Of a DNA stretch of 64,000 bases, positions 10,211 through 18,431 are shown in pieces. Positions within the stretch are counted from its first letter, which is position 1; each line of letters opens with the position of its first letter. Position numbers and translations under genes: made by a program. The notes under the pieces are model-generated. The model searched no databases, was not told the origin of the DNA, and saw only the letters and a program-made list of their open reading frames with translations. Source of the stretch: Microbulbifer agarilyticus (GTDB lineage: Bacteria; Pseudomonadota; Gammaproteobacteria; Pseudomonadales; Cellvibrionaceae); assembly GCF_020171345.1 (NCBI RefSeq), contig NZ_JAIUZM010000001.1, positions 248,001 to 312,000 of the forward strand, read 5' to 3'.

Positions 10211-10810
10211 TTGAGCAAGGCTCCGGACACGCCCATCCAGTTGATTGTGGGCCTGGGTAACCCAGGCCCGGAATACGACCGGACGCGACACAACGCCGGA
10301 GCCGACTTTGTCTCCGAGCTGGCCCGTATTCACGGCACCCAGCTCGCGCCAGACAGCAAGTACCACGGCCACTCCGGCCGTGTGCGGATCGGCGGGCAGG
10401 ATATCCGCCTGCTGATTCCCACCACCTATATGAATCGCAGTGGCCAAGCAGTGGGCCCACTGGCGAACTTCTTCAAGATTCCCGCCGAAGCTATTCTGGT
10501 CGCTCACGACGAGCTGGACCTGCCCTGCGGTACCGCGCGCCTGAAAAAAGGTGGCGGCCACGGAGGCCACAATGGCTTGCGCGATATCATCGCGGCACTG
10601 GGAAACAACCGTGAATTCATGCGCCTGCGCCTCGGCATTGACCACCCGGGTAACGCCCGCGATGTGGCCAAGTACGTTTTGCAGCGCGCGCCCCGCACCG
10701 AGCAGGACCAGCTGGCGGACGCCATCGATCGCGCGGTGGATGTACTGCCCTCCGCCGCTACTGGCGACTGGAACGGGGCCATGAAAACACTGCACACCAA
10801 CTCCAAGTAG
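10211..10810 (+). CDS. pth: Peptidyl-tRNA hydrolase
   Basis: This 199-aa enzyme cleaves peptidyl-tRNA released by stalled ribosomes so the tRNA can be reused. The predicted start is TTG ([20 protein letters not shown]). The catalytic histidine is H27 in RTRHNAG; the supporting DELDL and [12 protein letters not shown] motifs are present. It lies 39 nt after rplY and before ychF, a conserved translation-related cluster. Confidence 0.96.
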   Translation: MSKAPDTPIQLIVGLGNPGPEYDRTRHNAGADFVSELARIHGTQLAPDSKYHGHSGRVRIGGQDIRLLIPTTYMNRSGQAVGPLANFFKIPAEAILVAHDELDLPCGTARLKKGGGHGGHNGLRDIIAALGNNREFMRLRLGIDHPGNARDVAKYVLQRAPRTEQDQLADAIDRAVDVLPSAATGDWNGAMKTLHTNSK

Positions 10811-10887
10811 CGGCTCTTCGCTGCGAAACGTATTCAACGAAAGGCGGCACGCGCAGACGTACCAGCCACACCAACAGGATTCAGACC

Positions 10888-11979
10888 ATGGGTTTTACTT
10901 GCGGCATCGTCGGCCTGCCCAATGTGGGCAAATCCACCCTGTTCAATGCCCTGACCAAAGCGGGCATCGACGCAGAGAACTTCCCCTTCTGCACCATCGA
11001 ACCCAACGCGGGTATCGTGCCGGTACCGGACACGCGCCTGGACAAGCTGGCAGAGATCGTCAACCCGCAGAAGTTGATTCCCACCACCATGGAATTCACC
11101 GATATCGCAGGCCTCGTGGCCGGTGCCTCCAAGGGTGAAGGGCTGGGTAACAAGTTCCTCGCCAATATCCGCGAGACCGACGCCATCGCCCACGTGGTGC
11201 GCTGCTTCGACAACGACAATGTTATCCACGTAGCCAACCAGGTAAACCCGGTTGCCGATATTGAGGTGATCAACACCGAACTGGCCCTCGCCGACCTGGA
11301 TACCGTGGAAAAAGCGCTGCAGCGCTACACCCGCGCCGCCAAAGGCCAGGACAAGCACGCGATCAAAATGAAAGCGCTGCTGGAAAAGATCCAGCCGCAC
11401 CTGGATGAAGCCAAGCCGCTGCGCTCCTTCGGTCTCAGCGAAGACGAACTGGCAGACCTGCGCGAGCTGAGCCTGCTGACCGTTAAGCCCACCATGTACA
11501 TCGCCAACGTCGATGAAGACGGGTTTGAAGGTAACGCACACCTGGATGCGGTTGCGAAAATCGCCGAGGAAGAAAACGCGGTTCTGGTACCCATCTGCAA
11601 CAAGCTGGAATCCGAGATCGCCGAACTCGACGACGATGAAAAGCTGGAATTCCTCGAAGAACTGGGCATGGAAGAGCCCGGCCTGAACCGCGTCATCCGC
11701 GCCGGCTACGAGCTGCTGGGCCTGCACACCTACTTCACTGCCGGAGTAAAAGAAGTGCGCGCCTGGACCATTCCGCTCGGCGCCACCGCACCGCAGGCCG
11801 CGGGTAAGATCCACACCGACTTCGAAAAGGGCTTCATTCGCGCAGAAGTTGTCAGCTACACCGATTTCGTGGACAACAACGGCGAGGCCGGTGCCAAAGA
11901 AGCGGGCAAGTGGCGCCTTGAGGGCAAGGAATATATCGTTGCCGACGGCGACGTAGTCCACTTCCGCTTCAACGTTTAA
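10888..11979 (+). CDS. ychF: Redox-regulated ATPase YchF (OLA1 family)
   Basis: This 363-aa P-loop protein of the Obg-related superfamily prefers ATP over GTP and binds ribosomes. The P-loop [10 protein letters not shown] is at residues 8-17. The G3-like motif is [17 protein letters not shown], and the base-recognition motif reads NKLE instead of NKxD, as expected for the ATP-specific YchF branch. The C-terminal TGS domain is present. It directly follows pth. Confidence 0.97.
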   Translation: MGFTCGIVGLPNVGKSTLFNALTKAGIDAENFPFCTIEPNAGIVPVPDTRLDKLAEIVNPQKLIPTTMEFTDIAGLVAGASKGEGLGNKFLANIRETDAIAHVVRCFDNDNVIHVANQVNPVADIEVINTELALADLDTVEKALQRYTRAAKGQDKHAIKMKALLEKIQPHLDEAKPLRSFGLSEDELADLRELSLLTVKPTMYIANVDEDGFEGNAHLDAVAKIAEEENAVLVPICNKLESEIAELDDDEKLEFLEELGMEEPGLNRVIRAGYELLGLHTYFTAGVKEVRAWTIPLGATAPQAAGKIHTDFEKGFIRAEVVSYTDFVDNNGEAGAKEAGKWRLEGKEYIVADGDVVHFRFNV

Positions 11980-12011
11980 GCCCCTCTCTTCGGCTACTTC
12001 CGCTAGCCAAT

Positions 12012-12054
12012 TTCCGGCGGGCGCTCGACCACTTAACTCGAGCGCCTGCCGGAA
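12012..12054 (+). terminator. Long hairpin downstream of ychF
   Basis: Two 17-nt arms (12012-12028 and 12038-12054) are complementary apart from one G-U pair and enclose a 9-nt loop. No T-tract follows, so it may be a Rho-assisted terminator, an mRNA-stabilising 3' hairpin, or a repeat unit. Confidence 0.5.
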
Positions 12055-12114
12055 TAACTCGCCACCCGCGCCCCGACTGCCATAGCCGCAACATAACCAA
12101 CACCAAAGGTTGCC

Positions 12115-13029
12115 ATGCACCAATCCAACTGGAGAATTGGTCTTCCACTCGCCCTCACCACAGCCTTCCTCTGGGGCCTGCTGCCCATCGCCATGAAGGG
12201 ACTGATCGAGGACATGGATTCCACCACGGTCACCTGGTATCGGTTCTTCGGTGCCGCACTGTTTGCCGGGATCTGGTATGGATGGCGGCAGGAGCTGGAC
12301 CTGAAAAGCCTTTTTAGCGGCAAGCTTCTGCCCTATACGGTGCTGGCGGTAGGCGGCCTGCTCGCGAACTACATCACCTATGCCACCGGCCTCAATTACA
12401 TTACCCCGGGTGCACTTCAGGTCCTCATTCAGCTTGCCCCGCTACTCCTGGTGATATTCAGCGTGTTCTGGCTCGGTGAGCGCTTCTCGCCCCGCCAGTG
12501 GATGGGTGTCATTCTGGTCTGCGCCGGCCTGCTCATGTTCTTCAACCAGCGCCTGGGAGAACTCTGGGCCGGCGAGGATCGTGAATACCTGATTGGTGTG
12601 GGACTGGTGGTGATCGCGGCAATTACCTGGGCGGTTTACGGGCTTTTCCAGAAAAAGATCGTCGCGCAGTCACGCCCCCAGAACCTCCTGATGCTGATCT
12701 ATGTAGCCGGGACCCTGTGCTTCCTACCAGTCTCCCACCCGGGTACGGCACTGCAACTGGATTGGCTGGGCTGGGGACTCCTCCTGTTCCTGACCGCCAA
12801 CACCCTCATCGCCTATGGCGCCTTCGCCAAGGCCATGGAGGTATGGGAGGCCTCCAGAGTGAGCGCGACGCTGGCACTGGTTCCGCTGATGACTCTCGGG
12901 CTGAGCACGGTTATCGGCGCGATATGGCCGGGTTACATCGACATGGAGCCGATGAACTGGATCAGCTGGGCTGGCGCGATAACCGTTGTACTGGGCTCAC
13001 TACTGGCCGCCATTGGCCGTGGCCGCTGA
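12115..13029 (+). CDS. EamA/DMT-family transporter
   Basis: A 304-aa inner-membrane protein of the drug/metabolite transporter superfamily, with about ten hydrophobic segments arranged as two EamA repeats (roughly residues 8-140 and 155-300). Typical features are the N-terminal LTTAFLWGLLPIAMKG, LNYITPGALQVLIQLAPLLL at the end of the first repeat, and LALVPLMTLGLSTVIGAI in the second. The substrate is unknown; family members export amino acids or metabolites. It stands between ychF and the tRNA unit. Confidence 0.9.
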   Translation: MHQSNWRIGLPLALTTAFLWGLLPIAMKGLIEDMDSTTVTWYRFFGAALFAGIWYGWRQELDLKSLFSGKLLPYTVLAVGGLLANYITYATGLNYITPGALQVLIQLAPLLLVIFSVFWLGERFSPRQWMGVILVCAGLLMFFNQRLGELWAGEDREYLIGVGLVVIAAITWAVYGLFQKKIVAQSRPQNLLMLIYVAGTLCFLPVSHPGTALQLDWLGWGLLLFLTANTLIAYGAFAKAMEVWEASRVSATLALVPLMTLGLSTVIGAIWPGYIDMEPMNWISWAGAITVVLGSLLAAIGRGR

Positions 13030-13098
13030 TCCACTCACTGGATTCTGCGGCAAAAGCGTATTGCGCGCTAAGCTACTGATTAATTTACTAAAAAAGTG

Positions 13099-13127
13099 TT
13101 GACAGCCCCCCGAGGTCGCCCGATAAT
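13099..13127 (+). promoter_or_regulatory. Sigma-70 promoter of the tRNA-Met/tRNA-Gln unit
   Basis: A perfect -35 TTGACA at 13099-13104, a 17-nt spacer and a -10 GATAAT at 13122-13127. A GC-rich discriminator (GCGCGCCC) follows, typical of stringently controlled stable-RNA promoters. The first tRNA begins 31 nt downstream. Confidence 0.85.
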
Positions 13128-13157
13128 GCGCGCCCTCGGTTAGCCGAGATTGTTTGT

Positions 13158-13234
<77 letters not shown>

Positions 13235-13270
13235 TTTTCTTCTCGTGATTCCAGCATCACGGAACACCAC

Positions 13271-13345
13271 TGGGGTGTAGCCAAGCGGTAAGGCAGCGGG
13301 TTTTGATCCCGTCATGCGAAGGTTCGAATCCTTCCACCCCAGCCA
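13271..13345 (+). tRNA. tRNA-Gln (anticodon TTG), copy 2
   Basis: Identical over 75 nt to the tRNA-Gln at 8075-8149, with encoded CCA. It follows tRNA-Met by 36 nt, is transcribed from the promoter at 13099-13127 and ends just before a strong terminator. Confidence 0.97.
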
Positions 13346-13352
13346 TCTTTAT

Positions 13353-13387
13353 AAAAAAGGCGATTCCCCCGGGAATCGCCTTTTTTA
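13353..13387. terminator. Intrinsic terminator after the tRNA unit
   Basis: A perfect 10-bp stem GGCGATTCCC / GGGAATCGCC (13359-13380) with a 2-nt centre, flanked by six A on the left and six T on the right. It can therefore act on both strands, ending the tRNA transcript and the convergent TauE/SafE transcript. Confidence 0.92.
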
Positions 13388-13427
13388 TTTGCCGCCTACT
13401 CATCCGAGCCTGCCAGGCTCACATGTA

Positions 13428-14468
13428 TCAAGTCGCCGCAACGGCATCTTCAGTCTCGGAAGACACGGTAAAGTCGCGCTTGCGAAGCTGCTCCCGGCGC
13501 AGCCCGAGCGATCTGAGCGCCTCAAAGCCCGCCAGACACGCAACCATCCCGAGAAGCGCCAGTGCCACCCCAGACGCGCCCAGAGAGCCCCACTCGGACA
13601 CACAGGTCCATACGAACTGAACCACGCACAACAGCGCCACCACCAGCAGCGTGGGCGTGCGCCCTATCAAGCCCACTACAAACACCCCTAACGGCGCCCC
13701 AAGGGCCACTACAGGGGCCGCAGCGAGCCAATTGCCCAGCACCCCGGGCTGCCAGTCGCCAGCGACACTCTTGACCGCCACACCAACCACAGAAGAAAAC
13801 GCCATGATGACCACAGAAGTGGGAATGGCCACCTTCAGATCCACGCGGCTTAACAGCACCAGCGCCGCGTACACCACCATATCAATGCCAACGCCGGTCA
13901 CCGACACAGCGACAAACCCGGAAGCCGCACCCAGCAGCACACCGATGCGGAAATCCTTCGGGCAACGGGGATCACCATGGTGGTCATGGGCGGTAATCTC
14001 ACGCAGACGATAGAGGTGCAGTAGACCAAAGCTTCCCCAGATCACCGCAAAGGTCAGCTTTACCCACAGATCCGGCACCAGTGGAGCAAAAAACAATATG
14101 CCGATCGGCGTGGCGATCAGACTGCCGAGCAAGGCACCGCGCAGCATCGCCCAGGCAAGCGCCTGCCGACGACAAAATATATAGATACTGGCACTGACCA
14201 TACCGATGGACTGCACCGCAAAACTGAAATCTCTCCCGAGACTCGCGGGCATATCAAACAAAAGCACCAGCACCGGAAACCCCACCGTACCACCCCCCAT
14301 AGGGGTAGAACCGGCAGCGTAGCTACCAACGGCCATAGACAGTGCCATGGGCCAGTGTTCGGCGACCAGAGGCCAAAGATCATTGCCGAAGACGTAAACA
14401 GCCCACAGAGAATAGAACACAGCGAGCCACAGCAACCAGGGCAAAAAACGGGACAAGATGAACTTCAT
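13428..14468 (-). CDS. TauE/SafE-family permease (DUF81)
   Basis: About 346 aa from the ATG at 14468; a GTG at 14483, directly abutting the upstream stop codon, would add five residues. It is a polytopic inner-membrane protein with about eight or nine hydrophobic segments. The GGGTVGFPVLVLLFDMP stretch and a second repeat around AASGFVAVSVTGVGIDM are typical of the TauE/SafE sulfite/organosulfonate exporter superfamily. It is the last gene of the sapC-halogenase operon, with at most 15 nt separating it from the preceding gene. Family members move small anions such as sulfite, sulfoacetate or halogenated acids; the substrate here is unknown. Confidence 0.88.
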   Translation of the reverse strand: MKFILSRFLPWLLWLAVFYSLWAVYVFGNDLWPLVAEHWPMALSMAVGSYAAGSTPMGGGTVGFPVLVLLFDMPASLGRDFSFAVQSIGMVSASIYIFCRRQALAWAMLRGALLGSLIATPIGILFFAPLVPDLWVKLTFAVIWGSFGLLHLYRLREITAHDHHGDPRCPKDFRIGVLLGAASGFVAVSVTGVGIDMVVYAALVLLSRVDLKVAIPTSVVIMAFSSVVGVAVKSVAGDWQPGVLGNWLAAAPVVALGAPLGVFVVGLIGRTPTLLVVALLCVVQFVWTCVSEWGSLGASGVALALLGMVACLAGFEALRSLGLRREQLRKRDFTVSSETEDAVAAT

Positions 14469-14483
14469 AAACTGAACCCACAC

Positions 14484-16004
14484 TCAACGCTGGGCATGCA
14501 CAAGCTGCAGAAACCTGTCATGTGTCATTGAGGCAGCTTTCGCACGATCCACAAGCTGCTCAAAACGCCCAAATATGGCGCCAACTTCCGTATCAGACAT
14601 GGAAAAACGGGGAGAGGGATAATGCTGCATCCCGTACAGCACATAACGATAATTCGTATCGGTGAAGATACTCGCATAGCTACCGGCAAAATCCTGATAT
14701 TCACAGATCTTGTGTTTCCACAGAGGCAATCTGGAGTTCAACCAGTGACACCCCTCAACGGTCGCAGGAGCGTTGCGCCAAAATTCAGTATCATCACGAT
14801 CAGACAAGCAATAGTGCAGGACAATGAACTGCTTTAGGTCTTGGTAAAAGCCGCGCATTTTTTCATTATATGAAGCACGCAACACATCACTTCCGTCATC
14901 GCCCGCTAGGTGCGTTGCAAGCAAACTCACACCCAAGTGAATCATGTGCAGGCCTGTAGACTCCAAAGGCTCAATGAAGCCCCCGGACAACCCAACTGCA
15001 ACACAGTTTCCAACCCAAGTATCCTTTCTGCAGCCAACCTTCATATCCAAATGCGTACATTTGATTACGCTAGTCTCAGCCCCCAAAAAACTCCGCAACT
15101 CATTTTCGGCCTGCTCCGGCGACAGCCGGCTACTGTCATAGACATAGCCACTGCCCTGCCGATTAACTAGATCGATTTGCCAAGCCCAACCACTGGATAG
15201 CGCTGTAGCAACCGTATACGGGCGCGGGGCCGCACCTTCTGGCATCTCCCGCTGAATAGCGACAGCCTTATCGCAAGGCAAAACGTCAGAGAACGACTCC
15301 CAATTATCTTTCTGAAGCTTATCGATTAATAAACCGCGAAATCCTGTGCAATCAACAAAGAAGTCCCCCGCCAAGCTTCCCTGATCCGTTGTAACTGAAA
15401 GAATCTCCCCCTGCTCAACCTCAGCATCGAGAACAGTTGATTCAATATGGCAAACGCCTTGCTCGACCGCTTTTCGGCGAAGAAAACGCGCCAAAAGCGT
15501 TGCATCGAGATGGTAGCCGTAAGGCGCAATGGCTTGAAACTGGGGAGAGGAGCCACTCTTTGGGCACTGCGCCGATTTAATTAGGTGAGAATTTAAGCTG
15601 ACACCTTCATCATAACGCTGCCGGTCAGATCGCCTCCCGACGAACCATGCCGTAGAAATATCTACCGAGCCACCGGGTTGCTGCTGGTCAAACGGATGAA
15701 AATACTCATGAGTATTACCATCAACAGGCTTCATCCAGTTGCGGAACATTATCCCCGACTTGATGGTTGCATTCGTCTCCGCCATTAACTCACGTTCATC
15801 CAACCCCATAGCAGCAAAAAAGAATCGAATGCTGTGAACGGTAGCTTCTCCAACCCCGATAATTCCAATATCTGGGCTTTCTATGACATTGATCTGGTAG
15901 TTTTTGACATCGCGATTGAAATAGCGATTGAGGTAAATTGCGGTCATCCATCCCGCACTACCACCACCTACAATATTCAATATTTTGATCGCGCGAGACT
16001 TCAT
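14484..16004 (-). CDS. Flavin-dependent tryptophan-halogenase-like protein A
   Basis: A 506-aa member of the Trp_halogenase family (PF04820 type). The FADH2-binding motif is GGGSAGW (residues 13-19). The position of the catalytic lysine (K79 in PrnA) is filled by K82 in ATIK, and the Glu-Ser pair (E346/S347 in PrnA) by E348/S349 in EPLESTG. The WxWxIP halogenase signature is changed to WAWQID (273-278): proline is replaced. Such proteins accompany TonB receptors in carbohydrate loci of xanthomonads, Caulobacter and marine gammaproteobacteria, and some Xanthomonas members halogenate indoles in vitro. The real substrate is unknown. It lies 6 nt after halogenase B, and the region is visibly more AT-rich than the housekeeping genes. 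Confidence 0.88.
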   Translation of the reverse strand: MKSRAIKILNIVGGGSAGWMTAIYLNRYFNRDVKNYQINVIESPDIGIIGVGEATVHSIRFFFAAMGLDERELMAETNATIKSGIMFRNWMKPVDGNTHEYFHPFDQQQPGGSVDISTAWFVGRRSDRQRYDEGVSLNSHLIKSAQCPKSGSSPQFQAIAPYGYHLDATLLARFLRRKAVEQGVCHIESTVLDAEVEQGEILSVTTDQGSLAGDFFVDCTGFRGLLIDKLQKDNWESFSDVLPCDKAVAIQREMPEGAAPRPYTVATALSSGWAWQIDLVNRQGSGYVYDSSRLSPEQAENELRSFLGAETSVIKCTHLDMKVGCRKDTWVGNCVAVGLSGGFIEPLESTGLHMIHLGVSLLATHLAGDDGSDVLRASYNEKMRGFYQDLKQFIVLHYCLSDRDDTEFWRNAPATVEGCHWLNSRLPLWKHKICEYQDFAGSYASIFTDTNYRYVLYGMQHYPSPRFSMSDTEVGAIFGRFEQLVDRAKAASMTHDRFLQLVHAQR

Positions 16005-16010
16005 AGTTTG

Positions 16011-17576
16011 TTAAATTTTTTGTAGGCCGTATTTTTTAATACGCTCAATAAGCACCCGGTGCTCAGGCAACGCACCTAGCAACTGCTTAGAGAACATCGA
16101 AATTTCTTGAATTCTGTTCACAGCATCTGACATACCCGTGTACCGCCCAGAAAACCCTGCCGACAGGGTCGTCTCAAATTCCATTCCGTATAGAACGTAC
16201 TGGTAGTTTGCCAGATTAAAAATTCCGAATTTACTCGGAAAATCATATGCGCTAGGCGGCTGAAACCTCCAGAGAGCTAACTTTTCCTGGAGCGAATCAG
16301 GAATTGAGCGTGCGTCACAGTTATCAATCCAAAACGCATGATCCCGGCGTCCACTAATGCAATAGTGCAATTTGATAAAGTCAATTACACAATCCCATGA
16401 GTACTGGACAGCCTGATTAAATTGTTTTGCCACTATCGGCATTACCGACTTGTTTGCCGGAAAAGTATCCGCGAGCATCCGCGCGGTGGCATCGTAAACG
16501 AGAATGCCTGTTGCCTCTAAAGGCTCAACAAAACCCTGGGACAAACCAATCGCCACACAATTATTTTGCCAAAAGGTTTCGCGATAGCCGACTCGCATCG
16601 GGATTTTTCGAATAGATAGGTCACCCTTTTGATCACCAAGATAGCTCCGGAAAACGGATTCTGCCCGATCGTGGCTAGTGTGATCGCTAGAGTATACATA
16701 CCCGGTACCGCGGCGCTCAGATAGACCAATATCCCATACCCAGCCACTTTCTTGAGCGGTGGATATAGTAAAGCTTGGAATCGGGACACCCTTGCTCTTA
16801 TATGGTATTTGCGCAGCCAACGCATAGTCCGCAAACAATACATCGCGCTGATCTACGAACTTCACCCCTAACGACTGCCCCAGCAGAAGTGAGGCGAAGC
16901 CCGTACAGTCGACGAATAAATCTGCTTCCAGCAGTTCACCCGCAGCGGTTTTAACCGCAGAAATATTTCCACACTCATCGCGCAGAACACTCTGCACGTC
17001 CGCAAGCAGGTGCTTTACGCCCAGCTTCTCTACACCATGCCGTGTGAGTAAGCGCGCGAATTTAGCCGCATCTAGATGATAAGCGTAACTGGTATGCCCC
17101 TCGTATTCAGGCACTGTCATATCTTTGGGGCCAAGCCCACTGTCACAGACAGCACCCTGTACAGATACGGCATCTACGTAGCTACAATCTGCCGCACCTT
17201 GCAACCAGTAAGGTGTTAAATCGCCAAACTGGCTATCCGGGTAATCAAAAATATGGTGGTAGTAGTCTGCACCAGGTGCACCGGGGGGGCGGACCCAATT
17301 CGCAAACTTGATGCCCTGCTTGAATGTGGCATCACACTCACGCACAAATTCGGTTTCACTGATGCCGAGGTAACGGAGGGAATCCCTAATCGCTGGGACC
17401 GTACCTTCACCAACACCAATTGTGGGAATATTTTCAGACTCGACTAGCGTAACCTGAACGCCAGTTGGGGAGGAGGAGGCTAGCTTTTTAGCAAGGTGAC
17501 AAGCTGACAACCAGCCAGCTGTGCCACCTCCGACTATCAATATACGTTTGATTTGCTCACTGCTATCGATAGTCAT
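16011..17576 (-). CDS. Flavin-dependent tryptophan-halogenase-like protein B
   Basis: A 521-aa paralogue of the neighbouring halogenase A. The FAD motif GGGTAGW is at residues 16-22, and the putative catalytic lysine is K86 in ATFKQGIKF. The glutamate is retained (E354), but the serine next to it in PrnA (S347) is alanine here (EPLEATG). The WxWxIP motif reads WVWDIG (279-284). These substitutions suggest altered halide handling or a non-halogenating flavoenzyme. It starts 22 nt after sapC in the sapC-halB-halA-tauE operon, downstream of a TonB receptor. Confidence 0.88.
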   Translation of the reverse strand: MTIDSSEQIKRILIVGGGTAGWLSACHLAKKLASSSPTGVQVTLVESENIPTIGVGEGTVPAIRDSLRYLGISETEFVRECDATFKQGIKFANWVRPPGAPGADYYHHIFDYPDSQFGDLTPYWLQGAADCSYVDAVSVQGAVCDSGLGPKDMTVPEYEGHTSYAYHLDAAKFARLLTRHGVEKLGVKHLLADVQSVLRDECGNISAVKTAAGELLEADLFVDCTGFASLLLGQSLGVKFVDQRDVLFADYALAAQIPYKSKGVPIPSFTISTAQESGWVWDIGLSERRGTGYVYSSDHTSHDRAESVFRSYLGDQKGDLSIRKIPMRVGYRETFWQNNCVAIGLSQGFVEPLEATGILVYDATARMLADTFPANKSVMPIVAKQFNQAVQYSWDCVIDFIKLHYCISGRRDHAFWIDNCDARSIPDSLQEKLALWRFQPPSAYDFPSKFGIFNLANYQYVLYGMEFETTLSAGFSGRYTGMSDAVNRIQEISMFSKQLLGALPEHRVLIERIKKYGLQKI

Positions 17577-17598
17577 GCTATTGAACTGAGTTCAAAAA

Positions 17599-18315
17599 TT
17601 AAACACCAGCCTGCATTTTGGCCAGTCGGGAGAACTGATGCATAGAGCCCAGCTGCGCGTACAGTGGCGGCAGGAAGCCACGCTTGCGGAAGTCCGCAAA
17701 GTCTTCTTCGCTCAGCTCGTTCAACTTCTTCTCGTCGATCATGTAAATACCGGTCAGATTGATCTTCTCACCACCAGCATTAACTGCAACGTTCTGAGTG
17801 GTCAGCAGGTCCTTCTCGGCCAAAATCGCGATGAAAGCCTTGGTCATCTGGTCACTTTCCAGGTAGCCCACCAAAGACTCTTTCTTAGCCTTCAGGTACT
17901 CAGACTCTTCACCAGCGTCGTCGAACAGGGCATTCCCCTCTTCTTCGCCGACAACCGGGCTGTTCTCTACCAGGCCAACCATCAATTTCTCTTTATCTTC
18001 GCCGGCAGGAGCCAAAACGAAAGGATGGTTGCGCACGGCACCCGGAACGAAAACACCTTTCCAGCTTTCGCCATCAACAAACAGGTTTTCGCCTACTTTC
18101 AGGCTCAAAAGTGCAACAGATTGGAATTGTCCAGTATCGGAGTTCTTCACGAAAACGATTGGGTATTCAGCACCCAGACGAGAGAACTCATGGGCAGTTA
18201 CCGGCACCATGTGAGCCTCTTTTACGTGCTCAAAGGTCCCCAATTCACGAACTTTCAGCTTACCGTGAACATCACTGCGCAATGGTACGATTTTTGGGGC
18301 TTCTACAGTGGCCAT
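17599..18315 (-). CDS. SapC-family protein
   Basis: A 238-aa protein of the SapC family (PF07277), named after a Campylobacter surface-layer gene but of unproven function. Diagnostic stretches are HEFSRLGAEYPIVFVKN, a central FVPGAVRNHPF, and GIYMIDEKKLNELSEEDF near the C-terminus. It has no signal peptide or membrane segment and is probably cytoplasmic. SapC genes recur next to TonB receptors and Trp-halogenase-like genes in sugar-utilisation loci. A terminator-like hairpin separates it from the receptor gene, so it may be read at a reduced level from the receptor promoter or from its own. Confidence 0.9.
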   Translation of the reverse strand: MATVEAPKIVPLRSDVHGKLKVRELGTFEHVKEAHMVPVTAHEFSRLGAEYPIVFVKNSDTGQFQSVALLSLKVGENLFVDGESWKGVFVPGAVRNHPFVLAPAGEDKEKLMVGLVENSPVVGEEEGNALFDDAGEESEYLKAKKESLVGYLESDQMTKAFIAILAEKDLLTTQNVAVNAGGEKINLTGIYMIDEKKLNELSEEDFADFRKRGFLPPLYAQLGSMHQFSRLAKMQAGV

Positions 18316-18369
18316 ACAACACCTTATTCAATTGGAAGTTATTCTAAAAAGCCCGCCTAGTATATTTTT

Positions 18370-18404
18370 CATACGAAAAAAGGGAAGCAAAAACTTCCCT
18401 TTTT
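18370..18404 (-). terminator. Hairpin between TonB receptor and sapC
   Basis: The repeat GGGAAG / CTTCCC with a 6-nt loop is extended by A/T pairs (AAAAAAGGGAAG, 18376-18387; CTTCCCTTTTT, 18394-18404). On the minus strand it ends in a T-run, forming an intrinsic terminator directly after the receptor gene and before sapC. Confidence 0.75.
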
Positions 18405-18431
18405 CCGTCACATCACGAAATTACTTCGCTA

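Noticed and set aside
9407-10837. A 476-codon minus-strand open frame over rplY and pth
   Set aside because: Both plus-strand genes are well-conserved housekeeping genes; the opposite frame is compositional.
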